In this document: positions 8,453 through 23,861 of the stretch, piece after piece
Numbering within the stretch: the stretch's first letter is position 1
Layout of the letters: every line of letters begins with the position of its first letter
Program-made: the position numbers and the translations under genes
Assembly (NCBI GenBank): GCA_021162285.1
Contig: JAGGYZ010000181.1
Coordinates: forward strand, 1-32,647
DNA: 32,647 nucleotides
Source of the DNA: Candidatus Fermentibacteraceae bacterium
Lineage (GTDB): Bacteria > Fermentibacterota > Fermentibacteria > Fermentibacterales > JCC-6
Reading direction: 5' to 3'
The notes under the pieces: model-generated
Seen by the model: only the letters and a program-made list of their open reading frames with translations
What the model was told of the DNA's origin: nothing
Database searches by the model: none

Positions 8453-10085
8453 CTACCTGATCCGATGCCAGCTTTTTCTTTATAAGCTCCTGATGCACGA
8501 GAGTGAGAACATTGAAAATAAGCCAGTACAGCGTAAGTCCTGATGCAAACCTCATAAACAGAAAGGTCATGAATACCGGCATCATGTACATCATCATCTT
8601 CTGTTGCTGTGCTGCCGATCCTGATCCGCTTGTTCCTGTTAGTTTCTGCTGCAGGAACATTATTACACCAAGCAGAAGAGCCATAAGACCTATTCCCTCC
8701 AACCCCAGTACTTTTGTCTGAAAGTGAAAAAGTATTTCAGGTCTTGACAAATCGTTCATCCACAGCATAAATCCTGCACCCCTCAGTTCAACCATGTTTG
8801 CCAGAACTCTGTACATTGCGAAGAATACCGGCATCTGCAACAACATTGGAAGACATCCCCCCAGAGGATTTACTCCCTTTTCCTTGTACAGTTTCTGCAG
8901 CTCGGACTGTTGCGTTTTCGGATCTTTTGCATACTTCTTCTGTAATTCCTGCATGGCAGGCTGTATCTTCTGCATCTTTTGCATGGATACATAGCTTTTC
9001 GTTGTCAGCGGAGAAAGTAATATTTTCAGAGCAAAAGCAAGAATGATTATTCTTAATCCCCAGTTTGTAACAAAAGATAGAACCGTTGTTAGAAAAAAGA
9101 AAATCAGCTTTCCTATCCATCTGATAATAGGCCAGCCGAAATCGATCATGTCTGTTGTTGATCTGCCAAGGTCACTTAGAAGACTGTATGCCTTTGGCCC
9201 GGCAAACACAGTTATCGCGTTGTCGTCCAAAGCAATGTACGCAGACCCTCCCTCTCCAGGCGCCATATAACCATCGGCTCTTTCCATGGTTTCCGGCATC
9301 AGAATAACTGTGAAATACTTGCTGCTTGACGCAATCCATGAAACATTGCCTGTAGATTCAAGACCTTCTATCTTCTCCGTGTTCTGCTTTTTGTGTTTGT
9401 TCGTATACCAGGACGCAGTAAAATATCCTCTTGACGTGGTCTGCTCTTCTGTCACCGGTATGGTACCGGATCCCAGGGAAGAAGTTATATCCAGGCCACT
9501 TTTCTCCAGTCTGAATCCGTAAAACCCTTGCTCAAATACAAATGTTTTTATTGATGTTCCAGACACAAATGTTATAGTTGTACCCTGTTCTCCCACATAT
9601 ACTGTGTCTGGTCCGGTGTATTCGAACAGCACCGGTGTTCCATCCTGATTAACCGAAACCAGCCAGGGTTTTTCCACTAGATCAACAAGCTGATTAATCT
9701 GCTGATCAGGATGATCCTTGTAACCCTGCAGCAACCATGACTCTACAGCCCCACCGGTAGTAGACAATCTGGCCACAACAATAGTTTCTCCCGGGCTGTC
9801 TCCAGAAACTATAACTGTAACTGTGTGCTGTTCATAATCCTGCGCATCTTCAGATGGCTGCGCATAAACCGGATCATTCTGAATATCCTGATTTTCCGTG
9901 TTTTCCGTGTCTTCCGTGTTTTCCGGTTCCTGTTCCGGAATCTGTGCAACCTGCTGTGTCTGCTGGCTGGATATGGTCGGTTCGTCGTTACCCTGACTGC
10001 TGTTTTTCCCTGTAACAAACCAGCTTACAAGTAAAACACCCAACATAAGAACCGCGGCTAGAAACAGCCGTGACTGATCACTCAT
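8436..10085 (-). CDS. yidC: Membrane protein insertase YidC/Oxa1
   Basis: [24 protein letters not shown]-terminus, large periplasmic domain, [45 protein letters not shown] core. ATG at 10085 with GGAGG preferred over ORF start 10112. Confidence 0.94.
   Translation of the reverse strand: MSDQSRLFLAAVLMLGVLLVSWFVTGKNSSQGNDEPTISSQQTQQVAQIPEQEPENTEDTENTENQDIQNDPVYAQPSEDAQDYEQHTVTVIVSGDSPGETIVVARLSTTGGAVESWLLQGYKDHPDQQINQLVDLVEKPWLVSVNQDGTPVLFEYTGPDTVYVGEQGTTITFVSGTSIKTFVFEQGFYGFRLEKSGLDITSSLGSGTIPVTEEQTTSRGYFTASWYTNKHKKQNTEKIEGLESTGNVSWIASSSKYFTVILMPETMERADGYMAPGEGGSAYIALDDNAITVFAGPKAYSLLSDLGRSTTDMIDFGWPIIRWIGKLIFFFLTTVLSFVTNWGLRIIILAFALKILLSPLTTKSYVSMQKMQKIQPAMQELQKKYAKDPKTQQSELQKLYKEKGVNPLGGCLPMLLQMPVFFAMYRVLANMVELRGAGFMLWMNDLSRPEILFHFQTKVLGLEGIGLMALLLGVIMFLQQKLTGTSGSGSAAQQQKMMMYMMPVFMTFLFMRFASGLTLYWLIFNVLTLVHQELIKKKLASDQVDGTAK
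9892..9927. repeat. Short 9-bp tandem repeat (TTTTCCGTG-type, about 4 units) inside yidC
   Basis: TTTTCCGTG TTTTCCGTG TCTTCCGTG TTTTCCGGT; encodes [12 protein letters not shown] on the minus strand. Confidence 0.8.
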
Positions 10086-10305
10086 CTTTTTTAACCTCCG
10101 GTACGGGGTCATAGCCCCCTGTATGCCATGGATGACACCTGAGAATTCTCTTTACAGCAAGAACCGAACCTTTAACAGCACCGTGTTTCTGAAGAGCTTC
10201 TTCGGCATAAGCACTGCATGTCGGTGTGTAAATACAACTCGGTGGAAGAAGTGGTGATATTGTCTTTCTGTATACTCTTACTGTGAAAATAAGTATTTTT
10301 TTCAA
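10078..10305 (-). CDS. yidD: Membrane protein insertion efficiency factor YidD
   Basis: [46 protein letters not shown]. Confidence 0.95.
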   Translation of the reverse strand: MKKILIFTVRVYRKTISPLLPPSCIYTPTCSAYAEEALQKHGAVKGSVLAVKRILRCHPWHTGGYDPVPEVKKDE

Positions 10306-10640
10306 TTAAGGTTCTTCTCCGCCTGTTTAACCAGTTTCTCCATATCCGTTTTCATTCCGCTCCAGTTGACCTGAGTCAGCGGTTTCACTGGAAATATCAC
10401 AGCATCAAACCCCGTGTCCACTTTTTTCTCCACAGAGAACTGTCTCAATCTTCTTTTAAAGAGATTTCTCTTTACGGCATTTCCAGTCTTTACAGATACA
10501 GAAAACCCCAGGCGCACACTGCCCAGGGTGTTCCTCAGATATCTTGCTCTTAAAACATCACCGTGAAACCTGTAACCCTGTCTTAAGAGCCTTCTGAACT
10601 GCCAGCTGTTTTTTAAACTTTTAAGACAGTGCTTTCTCAA
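10302..10640 (-). CDS. rnpA: Ribonuclease P protein component RnpA
   Basis: [26 protein letters not shown]; between rpmH and yidD; TTG start. Confidence 0.88.
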   Translation of the reverse strand: MRKHCLKSLKNSWQFRRLLRQGYRFHGDVLRARYLRNTLGSVRLGFSVSVKTGNAVKRNLFKRRLRQFSVEKKVDTGFDAVIFPVKPLTQVNWSGMKTDMEKLVKQAEKNLN

Positions 10641-10643
10641 GAC

Positions 10644-10778
10644 TTATGGAACAAGACGCTTGCGGCCCTTGCGTCTTCTTGCGTTAATTACTTTTCTTCC
10701 ACCCTTTGTTGCCATCCGGGCTCTGAACCCGTGAGTCCTTTTTCTTGAAAGGTTACTTGGCTGAAATGTTCTCTTCAT
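10644..10778 (-). CDS. rpmH: 50S ribosomal protein L34 ([44 protein letters not shown])
   Basis: Manual minus-strand translation, 44 aa; canonical L34; not in the ORF track because of its length. Confidence 0.97.
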   Translation of the reverse strand: MKRTFQPSNLSRKRTHGFRARMATKGGRKVINARRRKGRKRLVP

Positions 10779-10996
10779 TATCTTCCTCTTGTATCTATTT
10801 CAGCAATCACGAGACCACTGAATTCTTTGCCAAAAGCTCATTTCCGCTTCTATTTCCGGAAGCGCAAAGCTATCTAAATAGTGTGCTGTTGTCAAGTTCT
10901 GCCATGTCGTTTGTCTGCAACCTTGTTTTTTTTTTGTTTTTCTTTATTTTGTGTTGCTTGTCCTGTTTGTCACCATACACTTTTGGAGTATTCCGG

Positions 10997-12334
10997 ATGC
11001 AGTTTTTACCAGAGGATGTCTTTGATCTTTGTCTCGACCGGGCGAAAAAACTCATGGGCCCGGAAAAGTACAATTCCTGGCTGTCCAACGCCTCTTTCCG
11101 TTCTTTTGAAAACGGAGTTTTTACAATTGGTCTTGATTCTGAAATAAGAGCAAACTTTGTTACTCACAACTACAAAGACAACCTGGAGACTCTTCTCAGA
11201 GAATTATCCGGTGATCCAGCTGTTTGTGTTGTTTTCACCCATGTACCGGAAACTCTGTCTCTTGGTAAAATCACAAATTCATCGAGACACGAGCTTTTCT
11301 CAAACTTTCTTAAACCCGGTTACATTTTCGACAGATTTATCCAGGGACCAAACAACAGACTTGCCTATGCAACGGCTTTCTCTGTCGCCTGCGAAATGGG
11401 GCATTCTTCTTCAAATCCGCTGTTTATATATGGCGGCGTTGGCCTTGGAAAAACACACCTCATCCAGGCTATTGCTCACTATGTAAAAACAAATCAGCCG
11501 GACAAAACATTCTGTTACATTTCCAGTGAAGAGTTTTTAACAATGTTTCTGAAGGCTATGATACCAAACAAAAACAACTTCATAGAGTTGGAACACTTCA
11601 AGGATCGCTTCCGTAATTCCCACTACCTGATAATGGATGATGTTCAGTTTTTGTCTGATAAGGAGACCACACAGGATCTTTTCTTCCATCTCTTTAACGA
11701 CCTTTACCTTCGCGGCAGACAGATAATAGTTACTTCTGACCGTCCCCCTCACGAACTTGAACCTCTCGCCGAACGGCTTATATCCAGATTTCAGTCTGGT
11801 ATGGTTGTAGACATTAAACCCCCGATGCTTGAAACCAGACTTGTAATACTGAATCAGAAATTGAAAGATGAAAACATACACCTCGACAAAGACATAGTTT
11901 TCTACCTTGCAGAAACTGTAAAATCAAATGTCCGACAGCTTGAGGGAGCTGTTAACCTTCTTGCAGCAAACATCAGAATACAGAACCTTGTTCTCACTCT
12001 TGATAATGTCCGCTCCATTATTACAGAGTATCTTGGTGCTTCATCCAGACGGTTGAACCCGTCTATAATAACTTCTTCTGTGGCTGATTTTTTCGGCATA
12101 AACCCCAACGCCCTCAAGGGAAAGAAAAGAAACAGAGAAATTCTTGTCCCAAGACAGGTTTCCATGTTCCTGCTGCGTGAACTTACCACCCTCTCCCTGG
12201 AACAGATCGGCAGCTTCTTCGGCAGAGACCACTCTACTGTTCTCAATGCCATAAAACGCATTAACACTCTTATGGCCGAAGATTCCTTCTTCAGGAGGAA
12301 AGTTCTCGATATACAGGAATCTCTCCAGGGTTGA
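10997..12334 (+). CDS. dnaA: Chromosomal replication initiator DnaA
   Basis: NPLFIYGGVGLGKTHL Walker A, MDDVQFL Walker B, IGSFFGRDHSTVLNAIKRI box-recognition helix. Start placed at ATG 10997 (MQFLPEDVFDLC, GGAG upstream) rather than ORF start 10745, which overlaps rpmH. Confidence 0.95.
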   Translation: MQFLPEDVFDLCLDRAKKLMGPEKYNSWLSNASFRSFENGVFTIGLDSEIRANFVTHNYKDNLETLLRELSGDPAVCVVFTHVPETLSLGKITNSSRHELFSNFLKPGYIFDRFIQGPNNRLAYATAFSVACEMGHSSSNPLFIYGGVGLGKTHLIQAIAHYVKTNQPDKTFCYISSEEFLTMFLKAMIPNKNNFIELEHFKDRFRNSHYLIMDDVQFLSDKETTQDLFFHLFNDLYLRGRQIIVTSDRPPHELEPLAERLISRFQSGMVVDIKPPMLETRLVILNQKLKDENIHLDKDIVFYLAETVKSNVRQLEGAVNLLAANIRIQNLVLTLDNVRSIITEYLGASSRRLNPSIITSSVADFFGINPNALKGKKRNREILVPRQVSMFLLRELTTLSLEQIGSFFGRDHSTVLNAIKRINTLMAEDSFFRRKVLDIQESLQG

Positions 12335-12480
12335 TTTCTCTGTTGAAAAAACCTTTATTTCCATGACTTCCTGTGCTCTTGTTGAAAACTCTGTTTCTGC
12401 TGGAATGTTTTCCACTTTTTTTGAACACTGTTCTACCCCGGCCCTGACAACTGAGGGTTACTTTTGAACAGTTTCTGCGG

Positions 12481-12486
12481 TATAAT
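12481..12486 (+). promoter_or_regulatory. Possible -10 element (TATAAT) upstream of dnaN
   Basis: Exact TATAAT about 60 nt before the dnaN ATG; the -35 match is poor. Confidence 0.35.
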
Positions 12487-12545
12487 TACTATTACTGTAT
12501 TTTTGTGTTTTAAGATTTATATATTGAGTTTGTGGAGGGCTCCAA

Positions 12546-13664
12546 ATGGTAAAAATGCTCGTCGATCTAAAAACGCTCTTGAACGGTCTAAACACCGTCT
12601 CTGCCGCACTTCCGTCCAAAACCAGTCTTCCTTCTCTTTCAAACATTCTTCTTGAAACAGAAGGTGATCAACTGAGACTTGCAGCCACAGATCTTGACAC
12701 GACCGTAATCACACTTATACCGGCAACTATTTCTACCCAGGGTTCTGTTGCACTTCCGGGGAAAAAACTACTGGAGATAGTCAGAGAACTTTCAGGTTCA
12801 GATGTCAGTATTACCACCAGCGGATCCAGAACTACCATCAGTTGCGACAAAAGTTCATTTACTCTTCCCTGCAGCAGCAAAGACAGCTATCCATCTCTTC
12901 CGTCATCTGTTTCAGAATCTGACAAGATCAGCCTGCCCCATGATCTGGTTAAGCAGGCAATAAGGAAAACAGTTTACGCTGTTGCCGGAGCCAGTGAGAT
13001 CAGAGCTTCACTTACCGGTTTGTTCTGGAAACTTAACTCTGAAAACCTTGAGATGGTGGCAACTGATGGTCACCGGCTGGCCAAGGTAAAAATGACAAGC
13101 GTTAACGGCGAGACAGATATGGAAGTAATTCTTGCTCCAAAAGCTTTGAATCTTCTTTTGAAGATAGATTCTGAGCAACCTGTGTTTATGACCTCTCAGG
13201 GTTCTCAAGTAAGCTTCCAGATAGAAAACATCAGTATATACAGCAGAATGATTGAAGGTCCTTATCCTCCTTACGAAAAGGTAATTCCGCAGAACAACAC
13301 CAACGTTCTCAAGATAAACAGAGAAGATCTGTTCTCTGCTTTAAGAAGAATGCGAATCATAGCAAACCCGGCAACACATCAGATAATGTTCACTGTGGAG
13401 CGTAATCGTGTTATTCTTCACGCCGAAAATACGGATGCAGGGGAAGCAAAAGAAGAAATAGAGGCAGTATACGAGAGAGATCCTCTTCAGATAGCTTTCA
13501 ATGGTAATCTGATTATGGACATTCTTCGAAACATGAGCAGCGAAGATGTTCTCTTTCACCTGCATGACAGCAGCACAGCGGTAATAATTACAGAAGAAGA
13601 ATTATCTGACGACATTGATTATCTTACCCTTGTAATGCCTGTGAGACTTCCAGATACCGTCTGA
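12546..13664 (+). CDS. dnaN: DNA polymerase III beta subunit (sliding clamp)
   Basis: LPSLSNILLETEGDQLRLAATDLDTTV, ATDGHRLAKV, YLTLVMPVRL C-terminus. Confidence 0.96.
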   Translation: MVKMLVDLKTLLNGLNTVSAALPSKTSLPSLSNILLETEGDQLRLAATDLDTTVITLIPATISTQGSVALPGKKLLEIVRELSGSDVSITTSGSRTTISCDKSSFTLPCSSKDSYPSLPSSVSESDKISLPHDLVKQAIRKTVYAVAGASEIRASLTGLFWKLNSENLEMVATDGHRLAKVKMTSVNGETDMEVILAPKALNLLLKIDSEQPVFMTSQGSQVSFQIENISIYSRMIEGPYPPYEKVIPQNNTNVLKINREDLFSALRRMRIIANPATHQIMFTVERNRVILHAENTDAGEAKEEIEAVYERDPLQIAFNGNLIMDILRNMSSEDVLFHLHDSSTAVIITEEELSDDIDYLTLVMPVRLPDTV

Positions 13665-13669
13665 TATCT

Positions 13670-18398
<4,729 letters not shown>

Positions 18399-18399
<1 letters not shown>

Positions 18400-21300
18400 T
18401 GGCCGCACAGGGGGAGCTTGATCGTCGAATCAAAGCCTGGGTAGAGATAAAGGAACTGGGTCAGATTCCCGTCAGAACACCCTATGTTAATGTGCCGGAC
18501 TTTCCTGAACCCTCCCGGGTTAAAATGAAAGATGTTCCCAGGCTGACTGCTTCGGTAGGGCGGCTCGGCGTCTCAAAACAGATGGGTTCTGCTGTTTCTA
18601 CCCTTGCCTCTTTGATTTCACTGATGGATAGAGCTGATGCCGAGAAGCTGTATACCCACTTGTCATCTTTGAGTTCTCCGATGGATTTCGATGAAGTTAT
18701 TGCTCTGAAGTGGTTTAATGTATGCCATAATCTGAAGACAGAAATAATAGGCAGCGGGATTTCCGGGTTTTTTCTGCTTGCTGAAATTAATTACAAAGAG
18801 AAAACGCAATTCGATTTTTCCGGAGCCCTGGCTTGCCTGTATAAAGTACTGCAAAGCAATAGTATAAAGAATAATGTCCGGATTGAGGTACTTTTCAGAG
18901 TGGCCAGGCAATTCCCACACAGATTCACTTTTGTGTGCGTAAGAATTGTTTCCGGAGGAAACAAAATTCTTCCTGCTGTAGAAAATATGCTTTCACGGCT
19001 TAACGGTCTTGACCTGAGCAGAGAGGAATCCACTTCCGTCCTTGATTTCACAATGGAAACAGGATGGCTGCTCAGCGGTCAGGACTTCGATCAGGTCTGG
19101 AAGCTTATTTCCAGGAAAGGCAGCAGAATTCAGGGCCGGTTAACCGGCAGTATGGTTCCTATAAGTTCAATCAGATTTCTGGCTGGGCTTTTCCGCGGTA
19201 TAGAAGAAACAAAAGGCATGGATGAGTTTCTTGCCGGGGAAAGAAGAGAGAGAGTCGGAACACTTTTCAAAATTTCTTCGTCACACGGAGTTGAAAAAGC
19301 TCTTTCTTCATTCCCTGAACTGAAACAGTTGATAGACCAGCAAATCCAGCTTGACCTTACAGTGGAGGCGATTTCGCACAGGATTGCAGAGGACAATCAT
19401 TCAAAGCTTGGTTTCACGGTTGTCGTTTTTCTTGAGAAAGCACTAAACGAAGTAACTTTTGATGGATTGATGAAATTCCTTGCAGCAGCAGCAACCGAAT
19501 TATCCTTTGAAGTAATGAAATTTCTGGAAAAGCTTGCTGTTGAATCTACCTCAGAGAACAGACTTCCCCTTTCAGATTTCATGCTCTTTGCCGGTGTGGT
19601 TGTAAGAGTTTTTTCTGTGTGTACAAAACAGGACAGGACCGCCCTTAAGTCGTTTTACCGGGCATTAACAAGGCTGGATCCCTCTCAGATAACCTGGGCA
19701 GTAGAGCAGCTTGATCAAGCCCTGGTCAGTGTTCCCGCTGTTTCCAGCGTTCTGTCTGCAACTTCCCTTGTTTTAAGAGCCTCCGGAGAAGAGAACAGAA
19801 AAGAGTTTCTTTCTCGTATCAGTATAACAAGCAGACTTATAGACACGTTTTCAGAGACCGACAGGGAAAAGGCTCTTTCCGGTCTTGTACCGGCCTGGGT
19901 GGAAATACTTCTCTCGTTCAGTCTGGAAACAGAAGAAAAGGTAATAGAGTTTCTCCAGAAAATAAATGATCGGAACAACAGAAGCAGATATCTGGAGAAT
20001 GTTGTTACAGGTCTTCTGAGTGAACTTCATCCAGGCGATACTGTTTTTAATGACTGTCTTGCCTTCGCCGTTGATGGATACAATTCCTCTGGAGTAATTG
20101 AGAAGCTGCGGGAAGTGGAACACGAGGTGTTCAAGAAAGTATTCCGGGCCGGGGACAGAATCAAAATGGTGGACGGTTTGATGGTAGACCTTCTTGCCAT
20201 GCCCGGGTTTGAAGGAGAGAAAACCGAACAGCTTATTTCCGGAATCCGCTTGATCTGCAACAGGTTCAGCAGGCTTGCAGTGTGGGAAGAGAGTGGAGAC
20301 TCTCTTTTTGATGAATTTATCATTCATGGAGTTGGAGACATTCTCCGATCCTTTGTTGATAATCCGTCTACGCTTGAATATGTAACAGAAGAAACAATAG
20401 AACTTCTTCTGGACAAACTGATTCAAGACGGGCAGGAACACACCAGTTCATCCCGCATGGTAAACCCGGGCGGAACTGCCCAGACCTTTTTCGGTTCCAT
20501 TCTGCCTGCGGCAATTCACCTCTTCGGTAGAAAACCCCAGGCTCTGCCAGCTTTTCTCTTCGAGATTTCCAGTGAGTTTTCAAGAAGTGTTGGCGGAATG
20601 ACCGCAGACGAAGATTTCGTGGATTTTCTGGTTGTAAAACTGAATATGGAGATACAGCAGGACAGTGTAACTGTTCTTGAATCGTGGCTTTCGCAGAAGA
20701 CTCCACCTCCGCTTCAAATACCGGAGAGATGGTCCAACCAGAGACGCAAAGAGTGGAATTCATTAAGGGTAAGAGAAGACACCTCTAAAATGAAACTCTT
20801 TGGTGCTGTTTCTGCCATTGTCGGTTCCTGTGGAAGCGAGAAAAAAGAGGCAATACTGAATACTGCAGGCTGTCTCTCAAGACAGCTTGAGAGGGCTGCA
20901 GTATCGGGAGCATCAACCCTGTCTCTTAAATGGGATAGAGCAAAAATGGAGCAGCTGCTTTCTCTGTGTGGCAAAACATCTTTGTTTGAGTTTTTCAAAG
21001 GTGGAAATTCTCTCAGTAACGTTGATCCGGATATGTTATCATATCTGGAATCTATTCCTGGATTTATGGAGCAGGATATCTTTCATGCCTGGCGACAGGC
21101 TGCTCTGCCTCCCCTGCTTAACTGTGCCGTGGAAATTGTTCTGGTTTCCGGAGACTCACAGGCTCATGCAATGAAAATGGCAGAGTCTGCTACAGATGCC
21201 GTGGAATTTCTCGGGTATGACAGTGCCAACAGCTTTCTCTCTACGCTGCAGGAAAGTATCAGATACACATCAAGTTACGAAAATGCTTCGGCGCAGATGG

Positions 21301-21965
21301 AAAAGAATTTTCTTCTTCCTCTGTGGAAACGGAATTCAGCTGAAAGGCTGGATCTTCTTACGCTGAGCCTGAAAGACAGCAGATTACTGAAGACCATTCT
21401 TCAAGAAAGATTGTCTCTTGAAGACCGCGTGGTGGGTAAAGTTAGATTTATGAAACACTACGCAACACTGTTCATTACCGTTGAGAATGCTCTGCTTTGT
21501 ATACGTTCAGATTTTGAAAAAACAAAAATAGCAGACGGTCTTATGGATTCGTGGGTATTCAGCGGTACCGACTTCAGAACGAAAAAACCTGTTATGGAGA
21601 TTTCCGAAACAGTGGAACTCGTCCGGGACATATTTAGAAGAGTCAAGTACAACACTGGTATTGTAAGTGCAAGTGAAGCTGGCGAAATAAGTGCAGATAT
21701 GCGCCGTAAGTACCGTGATAACGCTGATTCCGTGGCCATAATACTGCGGTGGACCGTTGATCCTGCAAGGGAAGGCCTGCTGCAGTTACTCGAAGAAAGT
21801 CAGCTTCTTCTTCAGGCAGCGGGAACCGATGCTGAACTTATGAGGCTTCTTGATATGTACGGAGCAAGAAGTGGTTTCTTAAAAGAGGCAGAACCCTATT
21901 CGGAAAATCCTTCTGCCCTGAAAAAGTTTTTGAAGACACTGTCTGAAGATGGAGAGCAGAATTGA
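18399..21965 (+). CDS. Uncharacterised large (1188 aa), apparently alpha-helical protein
   Basis: Long uninterrupted ORF, TGATG overlap with gyrA; no recognised catalytic motif, signal peptide or TM segment by eye. Confidence 0.85.
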
Positions 21966-22933
21966 AAAAGATACTGATTATTACCACAGGCGGAACTATA
22001 GAGATGCAGCCGGACAGCCACGGGCTATCAATAAATCCTGTGTCAAAAGTTGATATAAGCAGTATAGAAGCGCTTCAGGATGTGGAAATTTCTGTTCGAA
22101 AGTTTCTAAGCCTTCCCAGCCCACATGTTACTCCGGAGATCATGGCTGACCTTGCGCGGGAGTTGAGAGCCATAGAAAAGTCAGGAGAATTCGATGGTGT
22201 GGTTGTAACACACGGGACAGATACTCTTGAAGAAACTGCATTCATGGTTGATATCTACCTTGAGGGAACTCTCCCGGTTGTTTTTACAGCAGCAATGCGC
22301 AGCAGTAGTGAGCTCGGTGTTGACGGTCCACGCAACATCCGCAGCGCAGTGCGTGTTGCCTGCACGGAAAGACAGAATCTTGGTGTTACCATAGTGTTAA
22401 ACGATGAGATTCACGCTGCCGGTAGAGTTACAAAGACATGTACTTCAAATGTAAGCAGTTTTGATTCCCCCGGTTATGGCCCCCTTGGTTTTGTAGATGA
22501 TGACAGGGTTATCTACCATAGATTGCCAATCTGGAGAATGAACCTCCCGGAGGGTCCTCTTGTTCTTGAAAACAGAGTAGGTCTTGTGAGAACCGCCGCC
22601 GGTTTCGGTCACGATGTCATAGATTTCCTTGCCGGTAGTGGATACAGGGGAATCGTTGTTGAGGCTTTTGGTCGCGGAAATGTTCATCCGGAAACAGCAG
22701 ACGCTATAGAAAGAGCAATTAAATCAGAAGTAATAGTAATAATCACCAGCAGGTGCCACGAAGGTCGGGTTCTTGGCGTTTATTCTTATCCAGGGGGAGG
22801 CAAAGACCTGGAGAACAGAGGCGTTTTATCCGCCGGGGACATGGCAGGGAATAAAATACGGATTTTCCTTATGGCCAGCCTTGGCCGCGGGCTGGGAAAA
22901 CAAGAGATAGAAAAATTGCTTTCAAGGCTGTAA
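21962..22933 (+). CDS. L-asparaginase (type I/II asparaginase family)
   Basis: ILIITTGGTIEM (active-site TGGTI) and VVVTHGTDTLEETA (THGTDT) motifs; TTG start overlapping the preceding stop. Confidence 0.9.
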   Translation: MKKILIITTGGTIEMQPDSHGLSINPVSKVDISSIEALQDVEISVRKFLSLPSPHVTPEIMADLARELRAIEKSGEFDGVVVTHGTDTLEETAFMVDIYLEGTLPVVFTAAMRSSSELGVDGPRNIRSAVRVACTERQNLGVTIVLNDEIHAAGRVTKTCTSNVSSFDSPGYGPLGFVDDDRVIYHRLPIWRMNLPEGPLVLENRVGLVRTAAGFGHDVIDFLAGSGYRGIVVEAFGRGNVHPETADAIERAIKSEVIVIITSRCHEGRVLGVYSYPGGGKDLENRGVLSAGDMAGNKIRIFLMASLGRGLGKQEIEKLLSRL

Positions 22934-23012
22934 CTTCAGAGAATCTACCGTTTGACCCGGCGAAACTTCGGTTTTAGATTAGTGCATATTATGGCGGGGA
23001 TTTGGAGAAATA

Positions 23013-23366
23013 TTGACCAACAGAGATAAAAGCTTTACTATTAATATAATACCGCATGACGCTGCTGGAAATAGAAAAGAATGGATAATATCCGGCAGGG
23101 GGCTTGTAGCTTTTAGAGTTTTAGTGGTGCTTATTCTTGTGGCTGTTACCGGATCTATTGTTATTCTTTCGGTTGGAACGGCAGAATTTACGAGGACTGC
23201 CCGGTTAAGAGAGACGAACAGGCTTCTTGTCGATTCTCTCTCCACAGCCAGAGAGTTGAATCTGCGGCTTGATGAGGTAGAGTTAGAGTTACAGGAGATA
23301 AGGAACACAAGAGCGGTTATTGAAAATCTGGCTACCGCCGGAGTGTCCGGGGATTACCCCGAGTAG
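23013..23366 (+). CDS. Single-TM coiled-coil protein resembling the N-terminal part of M23/LytM peptidase precursors
   Basis: KSFTINIIPHDAAGNRKEWIISGRGL then TM LVVLILVAVTGSIVILSV then coiled coil; followed by a bactofilin; no LytM domain. Confidence 0.55.
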   Translation: MTNRDKSFTINIIPHDAAGNRKEWIISGRGLVAFRVLVVLILVAVTGSIVILSVGTAEFTRTARLRETNRLLVDSLSTARELNLRLDEVELELQEIRNTRAVIENLATAGVSGDYPE

Positions 23367-23380
23367 AAGAGGGAAATGTT

Positions 23381-23740
23381 ATGGCTAGAGATGATTCTTA
23401 CAATGCTATTAATTCTACGATCGGAGGCGGTAGTTCCGTCAACGGCATTCTAAACATCAAAGGTGGTCTTCGGGTCGATGGATTCATCGAAGGAGAAGTG
23501 AATGTAGCCGGCACCCTGACCGTTGGTCACGAGGGTAGAATAAAGGGCAATGTCTCCGTGACTCATGCAATTATTGGCGGAACTGTAAATGGAACGATAA
23601 AGGCGGAAAAGCAACTTGAGCTTCAAAATGGTTCCCGTATTGAAGGTGACATAATTACAAAATCCCTTACCATTGAAGAAGGTGTTTTCTTTGAGGGGCA
23701 CTGCAGTATGAGCGGTGGAGAGGGTAAACCTAAACAGTAG
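23381..23740 (+). CDS. Bactofilin family cytoskeletal protein
   Basis: GGLRVDGFIEGEVNVAGTLTVGHEGRIKGNVSVTHAIIGGTVNGTIKAEKQLELQNGSRIEGDI repeat pattern (PF04519-like). Confidence 0.93.
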   Translation: MARDDSYNAINSTIGGGSSVNGILNIKGGLRVDGFIEGEVNVAGTLTVGHEGRIKGNVSVTHAIIGGTVNGTIKAEKQLELQNGSRIEGDIITKSLTIEEGVFFEGHCSMSGGEGKPKQ

Positions 23741-23763
23741 CTGTAAGCTTATTTCAAGACAAA

Positions 23764-23861
23764 TGTTGATAACTTCCTTTTTTTGTGGAAAACGCCCCAA
23801 CACAAAGAGCTCAAATCAGTTATGAGGAAGACTTAGAGTGATTTATGGAATGATATCCACA
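23764..23861. other. Cluster of three DnaA-box-like 9-mers (possible oriC element or DnaA-regulated promoter)
   Basis: TGTTGATAA (23764-23772, rc TTATCAACA), TGTGGAAAA (23784-23792, rc TTTTCCACA), ATATCCACA (23853-23861); each 8/9 to TTATNCACA with N=C. Confidence 0.4.

Noticed and set aside
10302-10640. RnpA RNR motif reading RNL as a functional anomaly
   Set aside because: I could not establish that this variant is rare; the rest of the protein looks normal
10839-10868. Inverted repeat CGCTTC..GAAGCG in the rpmH-dnaA spacer as a regulatory hairpin
   Set aside because: Only a 6-bp stem with an 8-nt loop; expected by chance at this length
10926-10935. T10 homopolymer between rpmH and dnaA as a terminator or phase-variation tract
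   Set aside because: No stem next to it and no start codon or frame it would switch; more likely AT-rich promoter/leader sequence
10745-10996. N-terminal 84-aa extension of the dnaA ORF ([11 protein letters not shown]...)
   Set aside because: Overlaps rpmH antisense and the divergent promoter spacer, is low-complexity and hydrophobic, and a normal DnaA N-terminus with an RBS begins at 10997
22934-23012. Possible terminator or small RNA in the asparaginase/23013 spacer
   Set aside because: Only short imperfect stems (ACCG..CGGT); no T-tract
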